A stretch of 64,000 nt of DNA, taken from the NCBI RefSeq assembly GCF_000003195.3, contig NC_012873.2, positions 12,547,894-12,611,893 of the forward strand, given 5' to 3'. Source of the stretch: Sorghum bicolor (lineage: Eukaryota > Streptophyta > Magnoliopsida > Poales > Poaceae). Position numbers and translations under genes: made by a program. Below, piece after piece: positions 49,134-61,774 of the stretch. Below the pieces are notes generated by a model that did not search any database, was not told the DNA's origin, and was given only the letters and a program-made list of their open reading frames with translations. Each line of letters starts with the position of its first letter. The first letter of the stretch is position 1.

Positions 49134-50655
49134 TGTAACACCCTAAAATTTACTCCTTTCGAAATAGAGTTAAAACAATTTGATTATATATTTTTATGCC
49201 CATGAAAATATAGGAAAAATAATATTTTTCATTAAATTAAATTTATCGTAAGGCTTAGCAACATTGTTGTGCATACATGTTGGTGCATAAGATTTGATGT
49301 TTGCTTGTTACTCCTTTGTGTGTTGAGAGTGAGCAAAGTTTTTGAAATGTGTTTAGTAGATCAATCTTCCTTTATCGGTATGTCTTTATCTTTATCTACA
49401 ACCAAATTCCTTGTTTCTTAGCTCAAGTTTTATTAGGAGCTTCCTAAAATCGTTTCTTTATCACTCAAAGCACTTCTTTTAGTTCCTCATCCATCAATCA
49501 ATCTCTATAAACTTTTCGGAAATTTTTCTAGCTTTTGTTCTCAATCTTCTGTGAGCATGATCTATTTTTTAGATGCTCCAATTTATCTCATCATGAGCTC
49601 CAAATACTTTATTTGGGTTCCTCATATTCCATAATGTCTCTGAGAATTTTCCTCGAATTTTTGGAGCTTTTGGAGTATTTTTCGTGGCTTAAATAATAAT
49701 TCTGGATTTTCTTGAATTATTTTATCCATGAAATTAATTAATTCCGAAAATAATAAATCTCTCATTTTTCTCAACGCTCAAGGCCCATGTCTTTATTTAT
49801 TAATGGGCTTTAATAATTAATTAGGCCTATTAGTAAAGATAAATGGTGCAAATCAATTAGTACCATATCGCTAGTTGACGTGGAGGTGGGGCGTTTTTCT
49901 TCCTATATATATGTACCAACCCCTTAGACAAAGCACACCAAAGACTACCATATGGGAAGCCTCTAATTTGAGAATTTCTAAGATAGTAAAATAAAATTTT
50001 ATTTTCTTCTCTACAACGTGATCGCCCTCAGTTCGGTGTCGATCCGCCCGTCGCCGTGCTTTCCATCTCCGCTTCGTACCTATCTGCGAAATCTCTATTG
50101 GTGAGTTTGTTTTCCCCGCATCAAATCATGGTTGTAGGCTTAAGTTTCATGCTCGCCGGCTAGGAGCTCGCTGCTGCCAATGGCTGGCCACCAGGTGTGT
50201 GCTCTGCTCCAATTAGTTTACCTTGGTTTCTAAATCAAAATACGTTTTCAATAATTATAAAATTGCCACCAGATTTGTTTAGCTCATAAAATCTTCATTT
50301 TAACTCCGATTTGATCTATTCAAATTGTGTTAGATTTGTAATCACAAGATCTACATGTTAGTCTCACTGTTTTACAAGTTTACAACTTTTTATTTTCGTG
50401 ATCCTATTTAATTAATTATTTTATTAAAGGAAATCTTAGAAAATTCATATCTTTATCGTTATAGCTCCGATTTTCGTGATCTTTACGTCTGTGTGATCGT
50501 AGTGCAACGTAGATTCATTTTATAAACTTTTCATCTTTATTTTCTACTGTTGGTGTATTGTTCTAATTATAGGTTTGTTTCCTTTGGTTTCGTGGTCTCT
50601 CAAGAAATGATATTAGATGTCTATGTGCTTTGTTCTTAAGTGGCTTACGGGATTG
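49134..50655 (+). mobile_element. LTR of the TGTAACACCC family, interrupted
   Basis: It starts TGTAACACCCTAAAATTT inside copia RT, preceded by agcaa (candidate duplication). A TATA-like cctatatatatgtacc lies at 49,903-49,918, and a GC-rich leader-like segment at 50,020-50,210. No ORF or primer site is reached before it is cut at 50,655 by the next element. The start resembles the LTR end at 1-47. A chromovirus (Tekay/Del) assignment is possible, not demonstrated. Confidence 0.6.
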
Positions 50656-51378
50656 TGTTGATGCAAAAACAGATCTACAAACACAAAGGGCTAATACCCG
50701 ATTCAAACGTCAAGGCGTGCCAGCCGATTTGACCTTACAATCGACAAAGGTGGTAACTCGAACACTTTGGTCCCGACAACAGCGATGCGCCTGGATGTCA
50801 CGGCCAAGAGGTGCTCACGCGGAACTTGAGAACACGCCGAGTTTGACTCAACGAATTCCTTAGAACTCGTAGTAAAAGGAAAATATGACAAAGTCGTCGA
50901 AAAGTAGATGCTAGAATATGTGTAAAAACTTATGTTTGATTGATTGATAGATTGATTTTTCATTACATTGCCACGGGGTGTATATTTATACCCTGTTTAA
51001 AAGAGCTACAACCAGACACGACTAGAACTCGAATTCCAATTTACACGGAATCCGTATACAAAACAAACTCTAATAACTATAGAAAACATTAAATTATCTT
51101 CCACAATCCAACCGGTACACCGCCATGAGTCAATCGGTAATCCCTGCGTCTTTCTCCATGACCATCGGCAAACCACCTTTCACAGCAATCGGCAACCACC
51201 AGCACTAGTCATCGGCATGAACCCATCACCACTCCTGGACTTGATCATATTCTGTCATTTTCCCATCGGCACCAACCCTCATCGGCAACTCTTCTGTAGA
51301 TCAGTCACCATTTGTCCGCCTGCCGATTAACTCCAGACACGCGTCTAAAGATATGTGTCTAAAAACGGTGTCAACGCA
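50656..51378 (-). repeat. 3' LTR of the minus-strand gypsy element, 723 bp
   Basis: + strand edges TGTTGATGCAAAA and GGTGTCAACGCA. The first 80 bp match the copy at 63,921-64,000 with about five differences. The motif atcggca or its complement tgccgat occurs several times in 51,160-51,330. Confidence 0.85.
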
Positions 51379-51395
51379 TGCCCCCCAATTTTGGA
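51379..51395 (-). other. Polypurine tract of the minus-strand gypsy element
   Basis: The minus strand reads aaaattggggggca directly before the LTR start TGCGTTGACACC. It fixes both the orientation of the element and the LTR edge. Confidence 0.8.
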
Positions 51396-51923
51396 GTATA
51401 AAATCATTAATCTTCCAAAATTCTCCTCAGTAATGATGCCTTTCCGCAATTACTCCTTCTGATCGGTAATCAATTACCAAATCTAAACAACCTCAGCCCG
51501 GTTCTCCTGCATGCTCCTCGAATCTCTCAACTTCTCGAACCGAACCTCCCCAGAATACGTTCATCGGCAACATTTCCGTTAGATAAGACTGCCGATGAAC
51601 CGACCAGGAGATCTTGCACAGTAAGATATCTCCACCACTTACTGTCAAATCACCTGCGCAATCCCTTGATTACCGTGCGAACAGTTACCATATCCACCTG
51701 AACACCCTCGGATTTCTTGGATGCGACGAATAGATAAGTCAGTTTTGCCCCTGCCTTGTCCTATAAATACTTCCTTCTCTGGTACTCTTCTTCCATCCTG
51801 TCATTCTACAGCCTCATACCCACCTTTCGAGCAGCGGCACTGCTCAAGAACTTCAAGCACTCCGGCAAGGGCTTCCTCCAACAATCTTCCAAGTCTCCGA
51901 TTTTCTTCTCTTCTCAGGAAGAA
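51396..51923 (+). promoter_or_regulatory. Promoter and leader of the antisense PMD gene
   Basis: A clean TATA box ctataaata at 51,761-51,769 follows a C-rich stretch, with the predicted start codon 155 bp downstream and a Ser/Thr-codon-rich leader between. Several ccgat/atcggca motifs lie upstream. It points away from the LTR and opposite to pol, so the gene has its own promoter. No expression evidence is available here. Confidence 0.55.
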
Positions 51924-54769
51924 ATGGCCATCAGCTTCGTCGTCCCTGAGATTAACTCAACACCCCCTCTCTCTTTTTACCATATTCTAGTTGTACTCCT
52001 ATTCCTCTGCGAATTTATTTACTAAGTACATTTTCTTCTCTTTTTTCTGTCCTTTCGATCTTCAAACCCTTTAGGAATTGGCCGATAAAATTGTGATTCC
52101 TACCGATCAAACCCACTTTCAGTGTCTTGGCCCATTGGGAAACCCAGATCCCACCGATCTCATAAATGCAGAGACAAATAGGATTCCTTTTAGAGCCGAA
52201 AATTTTTCCTTAGATCTGTGGAAAGATGCTTTGCGTTCCTGGCCCAGTTCCACCAAGGGATGGAAAGATTGGTTCCTGAGAATCGGCAACTCAAATGAAG
52301 TCCAATGGGGTGAGCGGAAATTGGACCAATGCATTAGGCTATCCATTGCCGATATGGAGAGAAACGAGTCGCTGCTGATAGCCGCTTCATACTTTTGGTC
52401 AGATACCCTCAATGCTTTTGTATTCGGCCATGGTCCTGCTTCTCCTACTCTTGTCGATGTGCTTATGCTCACTGGCTTAGATATATCAACTGCCGATAAC
52501 AGTCATCTGTTTGATAATAAGCCTAGTTCTAAGGGGGAAACTCGCAGCATCGGCGGTTGGTCTGGGTACATTCAGAAGTAACGAAAAAGAGGACCTGTTG
52601 GGGAAAGGGAACACACTATTTTTCTGAATATGTGGCTGAATAAATTCGTATTTTGCGGCCGATCGGTAGGACCAACTTCTGTTTATCTATCGGCAGCAGA
52701 GAAATTAGCCGGGGGCGGTCGTTTTCCCCTCGGCCGATATTTGTTAGGCTCTGTCTATCACCTTCTTCATCAAGTAGCTGAAAAGCTTTTGCTAGGCCAA
52801 CCCATCGGCAACTTAGGGGGACCTTGGTGGTTCATCAATATGTGGCTCAGCGTTCATATGCATAAGCGTCTTGGATTCAATCTCTTCGCACAGCGCCTTC
52901 CCAGAGACATAGACGAAGATCATGAACTAGACAAGGAAGAATCGGCAACTCGCTCCCCTTTGAACTACGGTGAGGCCGCCATAGTCATACCTGGTACCGG
53001 TGGCAATGAAGACCAGGTCAGTCGATTCTTCCAGACTCTCTATGAGAGTCTGGCCAAAGACCAGCGGGCATGGATGCCGTATGAGGATCTAGAAACTAGA
53101 TTCCCACTCACTTTCCATCCCTTTGATGATGCCCTCAACAAGGACGATGATCTGATGATGGCAGTTATTACCCCGAGAGCTATACCAGTGAACTTCTTTG
53201 GCAGTAGGAAAACTTCCAGCATCACCTACGAATTCTACAATCCATTGGCACTGGCTCGTCAACTGGCCTTTGGACAGCTGCCGATTGCACTCTGCTATGC
53301 CGATGTGGTGAAGCCAAAGGAGACCATAACCAGTGGCCTTGAGTGGATCAGAATAGCCCAACTCCCACCAAATGTCGATACGTCAGACATTGATCTATCG
53401 GCCTGGATCCCAGCTCTCTTCATTACTCAAGCATACAAACAGTGATGGGAGGAGTGGAAAGAGCATTTGTTCTGCACATCGGCTCTCATATACCGTGGCA
53501 TGATTGACCCTAAGTATAAAGTCCATGAGAACACTGTAAGTCTTTAACCGATGCTTCAATCCTTTCATTACGTTTATCCTTATTCGTAACTCACTTCTTC
53601 CCTTTTGAACAGGTTAACGATACACCTCCGACAGTCAGCAGGAGTGGAAAGCTGATCGAGCTCCTTCCATCAGGCCTGATTTCTCTCATCAGCAACAATG
53701 CACCAACCTTGGCAGCCCTAATGCACCGGAATATGCGTTTCAAGAAGATAACCACCAGAAGAACAAAGACATCTCCATCGGTCACCGCTGCTACCTTGGC
53801 ATAAGCTTTCAAGGTAAATCTCTAATTTCCTCAATTTTTACTGATTCCATTCTATACTCACACAATTTTTTCAGGATACATCGGCCGCTATGGGAACCTC
53901 ATCGGTAACTTTTACCGTTTCAACCAAAATTTCATCAATACTCTGTTACATTTGTACTTATGAAACTTTTGTTGTTGTATCAGCAAACTGGCAAATCGGC
54001 AAAGACCAAAAGTACCAAAACAAGTGCCGATGCCCCCCAGTCTAGTCAAGCTAAGAGAAAGGCCCCCACAAGCACTAAGATGCAGCCAAAACGCCAGAAA
54101 ACAGCACCACCTTCTTCTCCTCCTCCAGTGTCACCGATTCATGTAGAATTGTCCCCTTCTTCACTAGAAATCCAGACGCAGCAAGTACCATCTCCTCCTC
54201 AACCAGCATCTCCTCAACCAGTACTCTAGCTACAAGAAGCACCAGCCAATATACCTGAACACACTGTTGATCCAGCAGATCCAATTATACCATCGGTAGT
54301 CTCTTCAGAACAGACAAGCACCACAACTCCTCAAGGTAAAGTACTATCCATAACACCATTACCGATGAATTTTCTTCAGATTATAATCACCTTTATCATC
54401 TCTTCAGTCGACGTCATTCCATCGGCAACTCCAGCCGATCAACCCGTGGTACCATCGGCATCAACCAGCCATAGGCGAGAAATAGCTCTAAAACAAGTAA
54501 GTTATCTGGTTTCCATTCTTTTCCACTAATATTTGATCATCAAATAACTTATCTTATTTCTCTTTTCAGGAACAGGACTCCCCGGATAGCTTATTCTCCT
54601 TCGCCATCGAGATTTCCAATGATGAGGGCGAGGAAGCAATCTCTTCCCAAGCAATAGGGATTTCACCGGTAGAGATCAGAGCCAAATTGGAAGACCTGCT
54701 GGCCTTACTACACCAAGACACTGCTCAATTGGTTGATGATTCTGATCCAGCCAAAGCTCTGTTCAAGGC
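51924..54769 (+). pseudogene. Plant mobile domain (aminotransferase-like) gene, 5' part, seven exons
   Basis: Exons by GT/AG: 51924-51989, 52075-53535, 53613-53813, 53875-53904, 53984-54335, 54408-54496 and 54570 onward. Frames agree across introns. The large exon 2 encodes the plant mobile domain: LDLWKDALRSWPSS, YFWSDTLNAFVFGHGPASPT, DVLMLTGLDI, FLNMWLNKFVFCG, and YLLGSVYHLLHQVAEKL. Exon 5 is Pro/Ser-rich with Lys clusters (AKRKAP, PKRQKTA), likely nuclear signals. Four in-frame stops: TAA 52579-52581, TGA 53443-53445, TAA 53802-53804, TAG 54227-54229. The last exon is cut after Phe-Lys-Ala codons by the insertion at 54,770. PMD proteins in plants (MAIN/MAIL-like) act in silencing and genome stability; here the gene is retroelement cargo. 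Confidence 0.85.
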
Positions 54770-56003
54770 TGTTGACGGTCCTTAAGTATCAAATTTAATT
54801 ATCAAATAAACACAGAAAAGGATCCAAATGAAATCAACATCTAGACTTAGGGTTTTATCTGACAGAATTCCACGAGTTTTGGTATTTGTCTATTTCTGCA
54901 GGGGGTTATCAGGAAATAAGGAAGAAAGGCCCACATGTCGGGATTACATAGAGATATCAACCCACCGCGCAATTTTCTACCATCTAGAAGACTCCAGAAG
55001 CCACGGGAAGGAAGCGGAGCCCGAAAGGGGCTAGGCCCAGGGCACCCGCCCTGAGGACCTGGGCGCCCGCCCCCCCTCTGGACTCCGTTCCGGACTCTCT
55101 TCGCACACGACGTTCCACCGACCTATTGGATCCAGAATAACATAGTACCACCTCGCCTATCGACCCAAAAACACATAGAAGGGGAGGACTATATAAGGAG
55201 ACCCCCTCTGGCCCCTGGAGGAGACAAGAAATTATCATAGAGATTGAGGGGTGCCCTCGAAGGAAAACCTCTTCTCTAAATAATATTTCTTTTTAGGCTT
55301 AGCAACCAATGTAAAGTAGAAATAGATCTTCTAGTTTCTACTAGATTGAGAGAGATAGAGTGGAGGTGTGGATCAGAGGAAGGCCGGCCTGTCGGTGTCT
55401 ACTCCGAGTTGTACCTACGGGATCAAGTCTCCTAACCCGAGGCTTGCTTCTAAGATTCTTCAGTAATTGGACTTCTAATACTAGTAAGTTCTTGTTTTAT
55501 TGTTCTTTGGTTTATGAGTTTACTTTAATCCTCTTCCGGTTGAGTATTAGAGTAATCACTTGTTAGCGTAAACGTGGTGTTTAGGCTAGGGTACTCATAG
55601 ATATCCCCTGACTAGCTGGACCGTGGTAGTAGCGAGGAACGTGACATTTCCGAATTACCTTTGTAGATCACATCTCGTTAGCAGGACGGGTAGGGTTATA
55701 GGTGCGGGTCGAACATCCTTTGTGTTGTCTAGATTCCGTGAGCCTCCCCAATAGAACAGTAGATCATCCTTACCAAGGTTAGAACGAGACTACGGTTGCA
55801 GTCTTCTCTATACATCACTCACATCGAGAGACATTCTTTGTAGCCTAAAGGGATAGTAGCAATAGATTTGGTTAGTCAGATGCACCCTTTCTCCCAGTGG
55901 TAAAAATATAAATACGATACTCTGGAAAACCTCCCGGGTGAAATGCTCACCGATATCCGTGCGCTTGCGGATCATTTCCTTATTGTGTTACCAAATATCA
56001 ACA
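54770..56003 (+). repeat. 5' LTR of the young gypsy element
   Basis: TGTTGACGGTCC...AAATATCAACA. TATA box gactatataagg at 55,187-55,198 on the + strand, followed about 95 bp later by a leader-like stretch. Differences from the 3' LTR include positions near 55,031, 55,042, 55,157, 55,259, 55,469 and 55,651-55,656. Confidence 0.97.
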
Positions 56004-56011
56004 AGCATTTC

Positions 56012-56029
56012 TGGCGCCGTTGCCGGGGA
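56012..56029 (+). other. Primer-binding site, tRNA-Asp type
   Basis: TGGCGCCGTTGCCGGGGA, eight bases after the LTR end. It is an exact complement of the plant tRNA-Asp 3' end as known for many gypsy elements. Confidence 0.92.
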
Positions 56030-56122
56030 GAAAGACGGTTTGCTGAGATAACTTTGAATCTTGCTATTATCTTGTATTATACTTTTATACTTTTATTCTT
56101 TTATCTATTTATTTTTATCTTT

Positions 56123-57048
56123 ATGGATAACTCAAATTCCATACCTATTATTGAATTCTTTGCACCTTCGGAGACCAGCCATAGACCATGGGAGTCAACA
56201 CGTCCTGCCCCTAATTATGATCTGTGTCCGGAGTTGATTGCAATAGGTCAAAACCAACCCTTTTCTATAGCCGAGGTCCTATCTTTTAATCAAAAAGATA
56301 ATGCACTTTTAGCTACACCTAGGGAATCTGTTAATCTTTCTATAAATTCTGGTTTAGACCTAGCCCTACAAGACCATGTTTTCCTAAATATTTTCACATT
56401 GGTCTTAATCATATAACCTTTGGTAGAGTCCTTCTTTCTTTATCTATTAGTAAAGGAAGGTATGTCTTCATTCGTGGACATCCTTCTTGTACTAGTCTTC
56501 ATAGAAAAATCTTAGAGATAGAGAAGGAATCATCTCCCATACAAGAAGAGGAAGTTTCAATAACCGATTTCCAAACATTTCAATCCCATAATTCGGCTAT
56601 CCAACTCATCCTAGAGTTTAATAAATTCTACTATGCTCTTTCTCTTGAACCTCCCGATAATCCTATGAATCTCTCTAGACATCCCATGCATAAGAAGGAG
56701 GATCGAGAAGAGCAACATCGATGGCTAGAGGGCATTAAAAATCCATGTGCTATCACCATTGAATGGATAGATAAAACAAACTTGAGAGACAATCCTAGAA
56801 GAATTTTAAGCATTCATGAAGAATCGTCCTTGGAGTTTGAGAATGAGAGAAACAACAGTGAGCATGGAAGTTATTTCATAAATACCTTACCGAGTCCTTG
56901 CGCATATAAAACATCTCCCCAATCAATCGGTCTCTCCATCATCACCACATTTGAGATCTCCAACCCCCTCTTCCTTTCTATTTATAAAAACTTTAAAAGG
57001 GCGGTTGTCGATGCATATGTCTATAATAAATATTGTAGATCTCGTTGA
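56123..57048 (+). pseudogene. Unrecognised ORF of the non-autonomous gypsy element, one frameshift
   Basis: A Met at 56,123 (MDNSNSIPIIEFFAPSE) opens a frame to 56,416. The other frame carries on as FGRVLLSLSISKGRY, FIRGHPSC, and then an open stretch from about 56,430 to 57,048 (PMHKKEDREEQHRWLEGIK; IEWIDKTNLRDN; final VDAYVYNKYCRSR). One frame change near 56,390-56,415 separates the halves; together about 305 residues. I do not recognise a gag, nucleocapsid or enzyme motif. It occupies the place where gag should begin. The composition (charged helices, one Cys/His-poor body) gives no function. It could be a divergent capsid or an element-specific protein. Confidence 0.55.
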
Positions 57049-58298
57049 GTTGATCTTGATATAGGTAGGTGTTGGAGGGGAAACCACTTCACCAACATAA
57101 CTTGATGGTTTCCCAAGGATAAGCTTAGCAAGCACTTATCAGATCGTAACATGAACTTCTAATTGTTTGCAACATTGCCTTGTGTATTGAGCATATTGAG
57201 ATAATTATAGAAATATTCCTTCGGGTATTCTTGCCACTAACCTTTCCAGGATTGGAGCAAGAAGATCGGATGAATGACAAGCGCAAGGTATGCCCAACCA
57301 ATCATCATGCAACGTTAAATTAAATTCATCCAATCTTGAATTTTGCAAAATTCAAGCTTGGGGGAGTACTTTACATAAAACATCCTTTGCCATGCTGCTA
57401 TGTTGGTTGTCCTTACCTTTGAGACATGCTCAATTTGTTAAATACTAATCACACCACTTGAGTAGATCTCTATAAAAGCCATCATGCTACCTTTGTTTAT
57501 CCTAGTAAGTGTTAGTTTGGAAGTACTGGACACACTTCCAATGGCATTTAAATTAAGCGTGGTGCTTAGGTTAAATAGCCTTCCTTAATCTGATTAGACA
57601 TGGAGTCTAGTTTGGTTACTGAACTAAAAACTGCTTGAGTAGATATTGGTATATTTTGTGGGACTAACCCCTGCAGGAGAACTTTCAATATCAACCTGGG
57701 AAGTCCTGAGATAAACTCAAATTGGAGATGAAGAAAGTGACACATGAAGTTTAACAATTTGCACAAGAAAGACGTAGCTCATAAGAGATGATTCATGGAG
57801 GGTGCCACAAACACGATGCACAACCACTAAGAAAGGAAAGCTTCCACAAGGTGATACTATACCATCACTCTTCAATAACATTTTAAAGTACTTGATTATC
57901 ACTTTTATAAGTTCTCCTTGGTTCTGGCATACACATGAATAAAAGAGACAAACATGTATGATTTATAACTCCAAATTAACCAACTCAATTAATTCAGCAT
58001 GTTTAGTCCTTTAATCTTTGTTCTTCGTACTACCTTCATGATCCCACACTCCTAATCATATAAGCTAAAGTATTGCACATTCAATCTTTGGAAGATATAA
58101 ACAAAACATAAATATAGATAGATTATCTTTCCATTAGGTTGAGCCATCTGATCTGACAAATGCTACACTCATGATCCATCAACTTTGTCTTGCTCACTAT
58201 GCTTAAGGTTAGAGAAGAACAAATACACTTTTGGTTCTGTTGGTGTTTTCCACCAACAGGCCCATGCACTTGATCTCTACCTTGTTTCTATGAGCAGG
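57049..58298 (+). other. Non-coding spacer or intron in the young gypsy element
   Basis: No credible ORF. It ends in a pyrimidine-rich acceptor-like sequence (cttgtttctatgagcag, to 58,298) immediately before gag-like coding sequence, so part of it may be spliced out to join the first ORF to the protease segment. No donor site is obvious enough to name. Confidence 0.4.
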
Positions 58299-59503
58299 AA
58301 CACTTCGAGCATAATATGAAGGAGTTTTACAACTCCCAGATTCCACCAAGTGAAGAACTAGGATCTACGAGCACAAACACACTGGAGATACTGGACGCTC
58401 AGGCAATCACTGCCCTAAGATGCTTGAGGACGTGAACTACATCAACAACAATAACAACTATTACTACAACCGTCCTCAACAACATCAAGGTTGGAATCAA
58501 CAGAGGCCTAATTACTCAGAGAGGTGATCTAGGATGCCCTGTCATCCCGATCTCCATCGGCATGGTGGACTTCCCAGAAGCACTCTGCGACTTTGGCTCC
58601 AGCGTCAACATTATGCCCAGGGTTGCAGATCGGACACTCAGTTTCCCAAAGGAAATATTGAAGAACCTCTGCGTCCGAGTTGGTACCTTGTATGCTCTAG
58701 CAGACTTCATGGTGATAGAGACTGGTACTGAGGAGAGGGCACCCATCATCTTAGGGAGGCCATTCCTAAACACTAGAGCTGTCATCTACGCTAATGCTGC
58801 CAAGATCAGTCTCTACATCAAGGGGAAGAAGGAGACTTTCCTTCAAGAACAAGACTACACAAACTTCAGAGCAACCCCGACATCAACCAAGGAAGAGGAC
58901 CAACAGGAGGAACAGGAACAAGCAAATGTGGACCGAGTCAGCTAAGATGGTCACTGTAGTTCAAGGAGGTCAAGATCGTCGACTCAAGTCACCTTTCTTG
59001 ATCAAGAAGGACAACCCTAGTGTTCCAAGCATTGAGTGCACAATTAACAGATACTCTTTTTAGAAGACACTCTACGACACCGGATCTGACGCCAACATAA
59101 TGGCCGCAGTCACTTATCAGCTCCTGCATGGAACCATGCCCCTACAACCAATATATATTCAGCTCCAGATGATTTTCAGATCATTGACATGGGAGACGAC
59201 GAGTACGATCCACCCATCATCCTTCGAAGACCGTTCCTCAGCACTATCAAAGCCATTATCTATATTGGAACCGGAGAAGTCCACATGCACTTCCCCTCTG
59301 AGAAGGTACGCAGCTATTTTACTGACCCTAACTATATAGTTGAAGACTCTAAACAGGTCAGGACAAGAAGAAGACAACGCAACCGCAACCAGAAGAGGCA
59401 AATCATCAAGGACGGATGGGTAGACTACGAAGGAGAAGTGATAAGGACTGAAGACATACCACTTGAACATAACTGTCCTGAGGAGACCGTAGCACCGAGT
59501 TAG
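58299..59503 (+). pseudogene. Gag tail and two tandem retropepsin-like domains
   Basis: After the acceptor-like site comes EHFEHNMKEFYNSQIPP and, in shifted frame, a knuckle-like GNHCPK and an Asn/Gln-rich tail (YYYNRPQQHQGWNQQRP). A first aspartic-protease-like domain spans about 58,520-58,945: ALCDFGSSVNIMPR (DFGS at 58,589-58,600), ending with APIILGRPFLNTRAVI. A second follows at about 59,000-59,503: TLYDTGSDANIM (DTG 59,076-59,084) and PPIILRRPFLSTIKAI. Stops at 58,943 and 59,061 and frame changes near 58,410, 58,970 and 59,170 break it. Two copies in a row is unusual for a retroelement. The first has Phe for Thr, as Athila copies often have a hydrophobic residue there. Confidence 0.7.
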
Positions 59504-61774
59504 GTGTGGAGAGAGAAGATAGTTATAAATGAAGACGAGGCGCTGCCGGAAGTACCGACTACGCCACCCAACGAACCTCAGGACGATTAAGAAAATGGAG
59601 AGTCCCGCTCGGAGGACTTAAAAACACCGAACGCCTTGCCAAGAGGTAAACTTGGTAGTTATCCTTTTCCTTTTAATTATTTCAAATAGTTTACTTAGTT
59701 AATCATGTTCGTATTATCCTAGAAAGAAAATAAAAATGTGAAAAAAACTGTAAGCCCCATGTGAGTAGACGAGTGGCATAAAACTCATAAGTACATTCAC
59801 TGTGGTGGCATAAAAATAAAATAAATATTTTTCTGCTTTATAAAAACAAAAATATAAAAACAGGGAGTAATATTTATTAAGGAGTCTCAACATGATAAAG
59901 GCTAGATATTTATGCTAACACTTAACCAATTCCACAAGCTTTGTTGTCTATTTGAGCTCCACAGAATTTAAGAATCAAGAAGACTAGCAGACGGAGGACA
60001 TTCTAATCGCTGTCAAAATACTGCTGACTTTCAAACACACCTCTGCCACCTGCTAGCTACATCAAGAGAAATTACGTCAAAATTCAGCTTGGGGGAGAGC
60101 ACCCCCATTTATCTCGATAAGTATTTCTATCTATCTTTATACTTACACTATATTAGAATATTAAACTACATAAACTATGAAAAACCCAAATAAAGATTTT
60201 GTGCTTTTATATATATATCTTTGCTTAGTTTGCTAAATAAATAAATAAATAAAATTTGCTATGAACCCTCATGATAAGCTCTCTCATGGAAATGATGAAT
60301 AGTTGCTCTGCCATGACTAGTTCTTAAAATTGAAATCTCTCTCAAGTTTAGGCATAACTGTTATAATTTAAAGCTTGCTCTAGACCTAAACTTGTGGGAT
60401 GAAAACTTGATCTGAAGTCTAAGTTGTTAACGGATACGATATGGGAAGGTTGAGCTGCTGTTCATCTGTTCCTAGAGATGCTAGAATTCTGGAGAATTTT
60501 ATCTTTGAAAAATCTTTAAAATAACACATGATGAGTTCCTGTATGATGAGAGTTTAAATTCCTACCACAGCCATATATACATGCTTGCTAGACCTTGAGC
60601 CACACATTTACTATTTACTGCTTATGAGCATTGAGTGTGGTCAAGCTGTGTAGACCCTTAGGAGCTTGTCATGTGGTTAAATCAAGATTTCACTTGCACG
60701 TTCACTCATATATGCTACTTCTACTCCGGAAGTACCATCCACATATATCCACCCATTCCATCTCCAGAATCACCCAAAAATATTCTACTCCTAATCCGGG
60801 AGAGAATAGCCAAAAATATTTTCCTATCCCTGTTATTCCCTGTGAAATAAATGCTCAAGTTATCTTGTTACTACCACTTGCTATATTATCTCAAGAGATG
60901 AATGCTCTGAAAAAAAAAAGAGAAAAAAAAGAGATACGAGGAAATAAAAAGGAGCAAGTGCTCGGAACCTCGAAAGAAAAGAAAAAGTGAGACGAGAGGT
61001 AAAAATAGACAAGTGTCTGACATTAGAAATTAGGGGTACAAGATACCCACCTGAGAGAAAAGAAAAAGATGAGCATCTCATTCTCCTCATAAAGTTTCAA
61101 AAAGCAAGGAAGGTATGTATCCCCTCAAAGAGCAAAGTAGAATTAGACTTCAACCTCCATTGTTTTCACCATTGTTATCACCATCATCACCATACACCAT
61201 TCATTCGCCACACATGCACATCTTGATTTGGCTTATTGATTTGTTACTTTGGATCCATGGTTTGACTATGCAATAAATGTCTTGTAAGTATGTATACTTT
61301 ATCTCCCACCTATGAGCTCCAGATATTAAAGCCTTATTAGAGTAGGGTGAGAGAGAACGCAATGTCACTATGCCTCATACCACAAATACCACATATTTTG
61401 AGAGAATGCATATACCATCACTGCCTTGGTAAGGATCCAGAAATACCACAAAAGAGAGACCTGAGAGAATCATACAAGGAATTTCTGAGTTTTATTTGAA
61501 AATCTGTAAAAACCCCAGAGCTATAGCTGATCAAGAATAAGAGACATGGCACTTGGCTAGACTGTTCTATCTTTTAACCACTCAAGACAGAAGTGACGGT
61601 TACAAGTCCTATGGTGTAGGTAAAGTAAGTAAGTTTTAAGTCTTAACAGTTTATTCTAACTCAGAGATGAGATCTTGCTTGAATGCGTGTGTACTTTTAA
61701 GGCATGAAACCACTGCAGAAACTCTTGAGTTCATCCTTGCTCAGGGACGAGCAAGAGGTAAGTTTGGGGGAGTT
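59504..61774 (+). other. 3' non-coding tail and polypurine tract of the young gypsy element
   Basis: No RT or integrase and no long ORF. Blocks from 60,290 on parallel 34,530-35,862 of the older element. Low-complexity purine stretch at 60,910-60,975. Ends with aagtttgggggagtt (61,760-61,774) right before the LTR. Confidence 0.85.

Noticed and set aside
54828..55238. Open frames within the 5' LTR of the young gypsy element and their copies at 61,833-62,243
   Set aside because: Present in both LTRs with different lengths because of one substitution, and they overlap the promoter region.
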